Part shown: positions 1 through 4,057 of the stretch, one piece after another
Position numbering within the stretch: position 1 is the first letter of the stretch
Layout of the letters: every line of letters starts with the position of its first letter
Source: an uncultured Bacilli bacterium
GTDB lineage: Bacteria > Bacillota_I > Bacilli_A > RF39 > UBA660
Direction: 5' to 3'
Length of the DNA: 7,003 nucleotides
Assembly: GCA_947625315.1 (NCBI GenBank)
Contig: CANQOE010000067.1
Span: 1-7,003 of the forward strand
Notes under the pieces: generated by a model
Databases searched by the model: none
Seen by the model: the letters and a program-made list of their open reading frames with translations, nothing else
What the model was told of the DNA's origin: nothing
Program-made: the position numbers and the translations under genes

Positions 1-983
1 ACATGCGCATATTTTTCCGTCTCGGCAATTCGAGCTTGAGTTATACCTAATGTACTTAAATAACGACCTAAAGAATTAGTAATATTTATATCTTCTAAAA
101 AAGAAATTGTATTAATGTCATTATCAATTGGAAAGAAAGTATAAACTTTAGTATCATTCAAATTTAGTGTCCGAAATTCTTCGAAATTAGGGTTAGTTAA
201 AGCCCGAATTATTTGTTTGGCTCTATCGGTACGATAATTCATCCATAAAACTAAATCACCATTTTTAATAGTATTTTGTTGGTTGATAATGGTGGGATAA
301 ATATATTCATCAGTTATTTCTTTTTTATAAAAATTTAGGAGAATATCAGATGCGGAAGAAGCTTTATAGCCAATACCTCGCGTTATTAAATCATAATATA
401 CTCTTGTTCTTTCATAATTGGTGTCTCGATCCATGGCATAATATCTTCCACATAGACTAGTAATGTCGGCATGTTCATCATCTTTTATTGTTTCTTCTAA
501 CTCATTAATATAGTTAATCGCGGCGTTTACTTTAGTATCTCGGCCATCAGTAATTAAATGGAAGTGAACGTTTTGAGCATGGTTTTCTTTTAATATTTCA
601 TAAACACTTAAAAAATGTTGCATATCTGCATGAACTTTACCATCACTGAATAAACCAATTATATGAACATTTTTCTTTTTCGCGGCTTCTATAAAATCTT
701 GAAAATCGGGATTAGTAAGGGGATTTTCTTTAAAGAAATTAGTTATTCGAGGCCCATGTTGGAGTATTTTATAACCAGCACCAATAGTCATATGACCAAT
801 TTCACTATTACCAAATTCGCCTTCATTTAAACCAACATATTCTTCTGATGCATAAAGGGTAGAATGGGGATATGTTTCCCATAAACGGTCAAAATTTTTC
901 GTATCGGCTAGTTTAATAGCATTACCAAATTCACTTTCTTTATAACCAAACCCATCTAATATTACTGTTAATATTTTGCGCAT
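1..983 (-). CDS. gpmI: 2,3-bisphosphoglycerate-independent phosphoglycerate mutase, 3' part missing
   Basis: The gene encodes the cofactor-independent, metal-dependent (Mn2+ type) cytosolic mutase that interconverts 3- and 2-phosphoglycerate. The window holds the first 327 codons of a family usually about 510 residues long; the frame runs open off the left edge, so the second half of the metal-binding phosphatase domain is outside. Visible landmarks are the N-terminal metal-binding ILDGFG (residues 8-13, D10), GNSEIGH with the presumed phosphorylated Ser60 (58-64), SDGKVH (113-118, H118), DGRDT (146-150), GRYYAMDRD (179-187), NYRTDRAKQ (249-257) and AETEKYAHV near the edge. The family's usual SDGGVHSH reads SDGKVHAD here, a mild departure. 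The ATG at 983 is preceded by GGAGG (995-991) with 7-nt spacing. The gene lies downstream of spo0A on the same strand, with its own likely promoter. Identification is very secure. Confidence 0.97.
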   Translation of the reverse strand, partial: MRKILTVILDGFGYKESEFGNAIKLADTKNFDRLWETYPHSTLYASEEYVGLNEGEFGNSEIGHMTIGAGYKILQHGPRITNFFKENPLTNPDFQDFIEAAKKKNVHIIGLFSDGKVHADMQHFLSVYEILKENHAQNVHFHLITDGRDTKVNAAINYINELEETIKDDEHADITSLCGRYYAMDRDTNYERTRVYYDLITRGIGYKASSASDILLNFYKKEITDEYIYPTIINQQNTIKNGDLVLWMNYRTDRAKQIIRALTNPNFEEFRTLNLNDTKVYTFFPIDNDINTISFLEDINITNSLGRYLSTLGITQARIAETEKYAH

Positions 984-1005
984 TGTTAGGCCTCCATCTC
1001 TATAA

Positions 1006-1034
1006 ATAATACCATAAATATTCAAAAAAAACAA
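1006..1034 (-). promoter_or_regulatory. Likely housekeeping (sigma-A type) promoter of gpmI, extended -10
   Basis: On the minus strand a -35-like TTGTTT (1034-1029) is followed after 17 bp by TATTAT (1011-1006), with the TG of an extended -10 element at 1014-1013. The predicted start of transcription is about 15-20 bases upstream of the gpmI ribosome binding site. The -35 match is poor beyond TTG, so the extended -10 carries most of the evidence. Confidence 0.55.
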
Positions 1035-1041
1035 GCATATT

Positions 1042-1066
1042 AAAAAGGAGCTAAATATGAGCTTCT
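1042..1066 (-). terminator. Weak intrinsic terminator after spo0A
   Basis: Directly after the spo0A stop codon, the minus strand can fold GAAGCT (1065-1060) against AGCTCC (1052-1047) across a 7-nt loop, followed by five T residues (1046-1042). One A-C mismatch interrupts the stem on this strand, leaving an AAGCT-type core. Read on the plus strand the mismatch becomes a G-T wobble, but the sequence after the stem there is only a short T run. Some read-through into gpmI is plausible. Confidence 0.45.
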
Positions 1067-1852
1067 TTAAATATGAATAAATTTATTATCAAATTTTAAA
1101 CGATCGGCAAGAGTTGCTATAAATTCCGCATTAGTAGGTTTGGTTTTATCAAAAGCTACCGAATTGCCAAATATTTCTTCCATTAAGCTATAATCTCCTC
1201 GAGCCCAACTAACTTCTATAGCATGTCTAATTGCTCTTTCAACACGGGATGCGGTCGTGGCATAGCGAAAAGCTACTTCAGGATATATTTCTTTAGTTAT
1301 ACCAGCATAATATTCGGCATGTTTATAAAATAAGAAGATACATTCGCGAACATAGATATAACCTTTAATATGACTTGGAATTCCTAATTCATGTAATAAT
1401 TTAGAAATGGCTACATGAACTTTTTTATCAGTTTCCGATAGTTCTTTTGTTTTAACAAAATCTTGATTAGCTAGTTCTAAGATATGCGTTTCTAAAGCTA
1501 AAAAGCTTAAAGGCTTTAACATATAATAGCTTATATCATACATATTAGCCATATTAATAGTATAATCTTTTTTGTAACTAGTTGTGATAATAACTTTTTT
1601 AGTTATTTTTTGGTCTTTCATTTTAGATAAAATAGTTAAGCCGTCTGTTTGAGGTAGGATTAAATCCATAACTATTAAATCAAAATCAGAAGTATTAGAT
1701 AAAATGTAATCTAGGGCTTCAGTACCATCAGTGATGGTTTTTACTACTTTGATTACTGCGTGACTACTAAAATGCTTCGCTAATTTAGCCGTATAATTAG
1801 GATTATTATCAACGACTAAAACACGAATTGGGTTGTTTTTTTCGTTTTTCAT
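1067..1852 (-). CDS. spo0A: Spo0A, sporulation response regulator / transcription factor
   Basis: Spo0A is the cytoplasmic master regulator of endospore formation; phosphorelay or kinase input phosphorylates it and it binds 0A boxes. The 261-residue product is close to the 267 of Bacillus subtilis. The receiver domain (about 9-125) has phospho-acceptor D63 in VMDLILP, T91 at the switch position and K113-P114. The linker is short (about 126-144). The Spo0A-specific effector domain (about 145-258) carries HELGIPSHIKGYIYVRE (154-170), GITK, the recognition helix TTASRVERAIRHAIEV (199-214), WARGD and KPTNAEFIATLADRL. The acidic pocket reads VVDNN (13-17) where B. subtilis has an Asp-Asp pair, so the second Asp is Asn16. 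Start ATG 1852 has AAGGAG (1865-1860) at 7 nt. The usual neighbour spoIVB is absent; the gene sits between tpiA and gpmI with its own promoter and 0A boxes. Confidence 0.96.
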   Translation of the reverse strand: MKNEKNNPIRVLVVDNNPNYTAKLAKHFSSHAVIKVVKTITDGTEALDYILSNTSDFDLIVMDLILPQTDGLTILSKMKDQKITKKVIITTSYKKDYTINMANMYDISYYMLKPLSFLALETHILELANQDFVKTKELSETDKKVHVAISKLLHELGIPSHIKGYIYVRECIFLFYKHAEYYAGITKEIYPEVAFRYATTASRVERAIRHAIEVSWARGDYSLMEEIFGNSVAFDKTKPTNAEFIATLADRLKFDNKFIHI

Positions 1853-1897
1853 TTTCTTTCTCCTTCAATTTAGTTCTTTTTTACTACACGCATTAAC

Positions 1898-1926
1898 ATT
1901 GTAGCACAATATTATGACATTTACAA
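1898..1926 (-). promoter_or_regulatory. Sigma-A type promoter of spo0A, extended -10
   Basis: On the minus strand TTGTAA (1926-1921) and TACAAT (1903-1898) are separated by exactly 17 bp, and TG at 1906-1905 makes an extended -10 (TGCTACAAT). This predicts a leader of about 40 nt before the spo0A ATG. I saw no convincing sigma-H (AGGAWWW / GAATWW) promoter in the 1853-2020 interval, unlike the two-promoter arrangement in B. subtilis. Confidence 0.65.
1913..1919 (-). promoter_or_regulatory. Weak 0A-box-like site in the spo0A promoter spacer
   Basis: The minus strand reads TGTCATA, six of seven positions matching the Spo0A consensus TGTCRAA. It lies between the -35 and -10 elements and is spaced 22 bp (about two helical turns) from the better site at 1935-1941, in the same orientation. 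Occupancy here would be expected to interfere with the promoter. Taken alone, the match could be chance. Confidence 0.3.
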
Positions 1927-1934
1927 GTAAAATG

Positions 1935-1941
1935 TTTGACA
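1935..1941 (-). promoter_or_regulatory. 0A box (Spo0A binding site) just upstream of the spo0A -35
   Basis: The minus strand reads TGTCAAA, a full match to the relaxed consensus TGTCRAA. It lies about 45-50 bp upstream of the predicted transcription start, next to the -35 element, a position where phosphorylated Spo0A commonly contacts RNA polymerase. It overlaps one arm of the palindrome GACAAGCTTTGTC (1938-1950). Confidence 0.5.
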
Positions 1942-1950
1942 AGCTTTGTC
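1938..1950. repeat. Inverted repeat GACAA-gct-TTGTC upstream of spo0A
   Basis: Two perfect 5-bp arms (1938-1942 and 1946-1950) flank a 3-bp centre. The TTGTC arms point in opposite directions and each resembles the first half of a 0A box; the minus-strand arm extends to a full TGTCAAA. This may be a head-to-head Spo0A site. It is too short and not followed by a T-run, so it is not a terminator. Confidence 0.4.
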
Positions 1951-1976
1951 TAGTATTGTAAATATTAGGCGCATTT

Positions 1977-1983
1977 TGTCGAA
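1977..1983 (+). promoter_or_regulatory. Perfect 0A box upstream of spo0A
   Basis: The plus strand reads TTTTGTCGAAAA at 1974-1985, containing TGTCGAA (1977-1983), the canonical Spo0A-binding heptamer. It lies about 85-90 bp upstream of the predicted spo0A transcription start and just downstream of the tpiA terminator, so spo0A is the only nearby promoter it could serve. Confidence 0.6.
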
Positions 1984-2010
1984 AAAAGTTTGTTTACTAA
2001 AAAATACAAA

Positions 2011-2033
2011 GAAAAAGCAACTAATTTGTTGCC
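2011..2033 (-). terminator. Intrinsic terminator of the pgk-tpiA operon, overlapping the tpiA stop codon
   Basis: On the minus strand GCAAC (2032-2028) pairs with GTTGC (2021-2017) around the 6-nt loop AAATTA, with a possible closing G-T pair at 2033/2016, followed at once by TTTTTC and more T-rich sequence. The stop codon TAG (2023-2021) lies partly in the loop and partly in the descending arm, so the terminator is built into the end of the coding sequence. The stem is short but the shape is typical. Confidence 0.65.
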
Positions 2034-2746
2034 ATTAAGTCGATTATTTGTGTTAAAGTAGATATATCTAAAGCGGAAGAACCAATGATAAAACCATCTA
2101 ATTCTTTAATAGGAAGAAAATCTTGAATATTTTGGGGATTAATATTGCCTCCAAATACTAAGGGAATATTTATTTTATAAGTATTAATTAGAGTATCTTT
2201 AATAAGTTTAATGTTAGATGTTAACTCTTTTAAATCATAATTAGTTTTAGTACCAATTAAATAACTTGGTTCATAAGCAATAATTAAATTATTAATTTGA
2301 TCTTTAGTTAAATAATTAAGAATATTAGCTAAACTTTTAATTAAACGGGTTGGGGTTATATGACGTTCTAATTCTTCTTTAGTTTCCCCAAGACAATATA
2401 TGACTTTAAAGCCTTGATTTAAAGCTTTAATAATTTTCTTTAAAATAAGATTTTCATCTTCTTGATAAAAGAAACGTCTTTCAAAATGACCTAATAAAAT
2501 ATACTTAACATTAAGACCTTTTAATTGAGCTAAAGAAGTATCCCCAGTTAAAGAAAAATCCGCATATAAATCAAGATTTTGGGTAGCTAAAAAATAAGTT
2601 GATTCTTGAAAAAGAGGTAAATAAATATTAGATGGAGCCATGATTAAGTTTAAACCTTTAAAATCAAGCTTAGTTAAATTTTTATGGTAAGCGATTATTT
2701 CTTTAAAAGATTTACTAGCTTTTAAGTTACAAATCAAGAGTTTCAA
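2021..2746 (-). CDS. tpiA: Triosephosphate isomerase, divergent, TTG start
   Basis: TpiA interconverts dihydroxyacetone phosphate and glyceraldehyde 3-phosphate in the cytosol. Its 241 residues are slightly short for the family (about 250), with a clipped N terminus. Catalytic residues can be placed: N7 and K9 in CNLKA, H87 in ILLGHFERR (83-91), E159 in AYEPSYLIGT (157-166), and C118 in YCLGE. The phosphate-binding region reads FGGN (198-201) and IIGSSAL (220-226). Several near-invariant positions differ: the family's GNWK, GHSER, EPVWAIGTG, YGGS and VGGAS read CNLK, GHFER, EPSYLIGTK, FGGN and IGSSA. The TTG at 2746 is the only usable start: an in-frame TAA lies at 2764-2762, and later starts would remove N7/K9. 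It overlaps the pgk 3' end by 20 bp, implying co-transcription and coupled translation. Identity is secure; full activity is not proven. Confidence 0.93.
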   Translation of the reverse strand: MKLLICNLKASKSFKEIIAYHKNLTKLDFKGLNLIMAPSNIYLPLFQESTYFLATQNLDLYADFSLTGDTSLAQLKGLNVKYILLGHFERRFFYQEDENLILKKIIKALNQGFKVIYCLGETKEELERHITPTRLIKSLANILNYLTKDQINNLIIAYEPSYLIGTKTNYDLKELTSNIKLIKDTLINTYKINIPLVFGGNINPQNIQDFLPIKELDGFIIGSSALDISTLTQIIDLMATN

Positions 2747-3932
2747 TGTTATCCGCCTCGCTTATAGCCTCAATTCCGGGAAGGGTATCTTTAGCTAAAT
2801 ATTCTAGGGAAGCTCCTCCACCACTTAAAACATATTTAAAATCATTACTAAAACCTAAATTATTTAAAGCACTAGTAGTATCGCCACCTCCAATAATGAC
2901 TTTAGCTTGACTATTTTTTAGAGCATTAAAAATTTCAATAGTACCATTTTTAAATTCTTTTTCTTCATATATACCCATAGTGCCATTGATAAAAATAGTT
3001 TGACTATTATTGATGATTTGGCTATATTTTTGAATAGTTAATGAGCCAATATCTTTAATTATATCATCATTATTTAGTTCATTAATGTTTTTTAAGTTAA
3101 TAGTTTCGTTATAAGAAACACCTGTTACGGCATCCATTGGGAAAGCAAATTTAGGTTTATATTCCAACATAATATTTTTTAATTCTTCAATAATTGTGGA
3201 GTCTTCAGTTTTAAGAGAAGCCCCAACATTTAAACCTAGAGCATAAAGAAAAGAATTAGCAATACCTCCACTTAAAAGTAAGTTATCACATTTAGGTAGT
3301 AAACTTTTGATAATGGGTAGTTTATCATCAACTTTAGAACCACCCATAATAACAGTGTAGGGATGAACTGGTTCTTTTAATTCATCTAAAATAGCTTGTT
3401 CTTTTAAAACTAAAAAGCCAAGAGCACTAGGTAAATATTTAGATGGACCGACAACAGATGTATGAGCTCGATGAGCAACCGAAAAAGCATCGAGAATAAA
3501 AACCTCGGCTAAAGAAGAAAGAAATTTAGCAACATCATCATTATAAGTACTTTCTTTTTTTTCAGGTAGATCTAAAAACCGTGTATTTTCTAATAATAAA
3601 ATTTCGCCAGGCTTTAAAGATAAAGCTAAGTTTTTGGTTTCTTCACTCATTATTTCGGGAGCAAATTTAATTTCTTTAGTTAAGAGACGTTTAAGAACGT
3701 CTTTAATTGGTAATAAAGAATTAGCATTTTTATCTTCTTCACTTTTTATGCGTCCTAAATGACTCATAATGATAATAGAACAATTTTCTTTTAATAAGTA
3801 ATTAATGGTTTCTAAACTTTTAACAATTTTGGTTTCATCTAAAATATTGCCATTTTTAATTGGTACATTATAGTCGCAGCGAACTAATACTCTTTTATCT
3901 TTTAAATAAATGTCTTTAATAGTTTGTTTCAT
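2727..3932 (-). CDS. pgk: Phosphoglycerate kinase, divergent
   Basis: Pgk transfers phosphate from 1,3-bisphosphoglycerate to ADP, the first ATP-yielding step of lower glycolysis. The 401-residue length is normal for bacteria (about 395). The N-terminal substrate domain shows RCDYNVP (18-24), SHLGR (57-61), ENTRF (115-119) and DAFSVAHRAH (148-157). The nucleotide domain shows MGGSKVDDK (196-204), INGTMGIYE (315-323), GGGDTTSA (348-355) and SGGGASLE (370-377). The near-invariant catalytic Arg (Arg38 of human/yeast Pgk, in the segment after the NVP motif) aligns with Lys35 in DETKI. The usual WNGPMG reads INGTMG, and the STGGGAS motif reads LSGGGAS. Start ATG 3932 has GAGGG (3942-3938) 5 nt upstream. 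It is the first gene of the pgk-tpiA operon, with a strong promoter. Identification is secure. Confidence 0.96.
   Translation of the reverse strand: MKQTIKDIYLKDKRVLVRCDYNVPIKNGNILDETKIVKSLETINYLLKENCSIIIMSHLGRIKSEEDKNANSLLPIKDVLKRLLTKEIKFAPEIMSEETKNLALSLKPGEILLLENTRFLDLPEKKESTYNDDVAKFLSSLAEVFILDAFSVAHRAHTSVVGPSKYLPSALGFLVLKEQAILDELKEPVHPYTVIMGGSKVDDKLPIIKSLLPKCDNLLLSGGIANSFLYALGLNVGASLKTEDSTIIEELKNIMLEYKPKFAFPMDAVTGVSYNETINLKNINELNNDDIIKDIGSLTIQKYSQIINNSQTIFINGTMGIYEEKEFKNGTIEIFNALKNSQAKVIIGGGDTTSALNNLGFSNDFKYVLSGGGASLEYLAKDTLPGIEAISEADNIETLDL
2753..2759 (-). promoter_or_regulatory. Ribosome binding site that fixes the TTG start of tpiA
   Basis: The minus strand reads GAGGCGG (2759-2753) inside the pgk coding sequence. 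GAGG is 9 nt from the TTG at 2746, a normal spacing. With the in-frame TAA at 2764-2762, this leaves TTG as the only supported tpiA start. Confidence 0.6.
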
Positions 3933-3959
3933 GTTATCCCTCTTTTATTTTGTATATTT

Positions 3960-3989
3960 ATTATACCTTATTTAGAGGATAATTGACAA
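3960..3989 (-). promoter_or_regulatory. Strong sigma-A type promoter of the pgk-tpiA operon
   Basis: On the minus strand TTGTCA (3989-3984) is followed after 18 bp by a perfect TATAAT (3965-3960). The leader to the pgk ATG is about 20 nt. The -35 also forms TGTCAAT, one mismatch from the Spo0A consensus TGTCRAA, which may be chance. Confidence 0.75.
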
Positions 3990-3996
3990 GTAAAAT

Positions 3997-4025
3997 TTGC
4001 TTTTTTAAATCTTTAATGTTATAAT
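3997..4025 (+). promoter_or_regulatory. Extended -10 promoter of the HA-repeat gene pair
   Basis: TTGCTT (3997-4002) and a perfect TATAAT (4020-4025) are spaced by 17 bp, with TG at 4017-4018 giving an extended -10 (TGTTATAAT). The predicted start of transcription is near 4032. It is divergent from the pgk promoter, with the two -10 elements about 55 bp apart. Confidence 0.65.
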
Positions 4026-4046
4026 ATTAAATCGTGAAAAAGATGC

Positions 4047-4052
4047 GGGTGA
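4047..4052 (+). promoter_or_regulatory. Ribosome binding site deciding the start of the first HA-repeat gene
   Basis: GGGTGA (4047-4052) can pair with the GGTGAT end of the Shine-Dalgarno complement and lies 5 nt before the ATG at 4058. The in-frame GTG at 4034 would start almost on the predicted transcription start near 4032, with no room for a ribosome binding site. The same GGTGA type of site precedes the next gene (GGTGAT, 5909-5914). Confidence 0.55.
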
Positions 4053-4057
4053 GAAAG

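Noticed and set aside
1067..1852. spo0A as a decaying pseudogene because of the Asn in the acidic pocket.
   Set aside because: Length, phospho-acceptor, switch Thr, Lys and the whole DNA-binding domain are intact, with good promoter, ribosome binding site and 0A boxes.
1853..2010. Sigma-H promoter or riboswitch upstream of spo0A.
   Set aside because: No paired AGGAWWW / GAATWW elements and no extended structured leader were found; the only clear structures are the short palindrome and the tpiA terminator.
3983..3988. Perfect TTGACA on the plus strand as the -35 of the HA operon.
   Set aside because: It is 31 bp from the TATAAT at 4020, too far. It is largely the reverse complement of the pgk -35; TTGCTT at 3997 has the right 17-bp spacing.
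4034..4057. GTG at 4034 as the start of the first HA-repeat gene, adding 8 residues.
   Set aside because: It falls almost on the predicted transcription start and has no ribosome binding site. ATG 4058 has GGGTGA at a proper distance, and its N terminus (MHNYDKW) resembles that of the paralogue (MNNKKTW).
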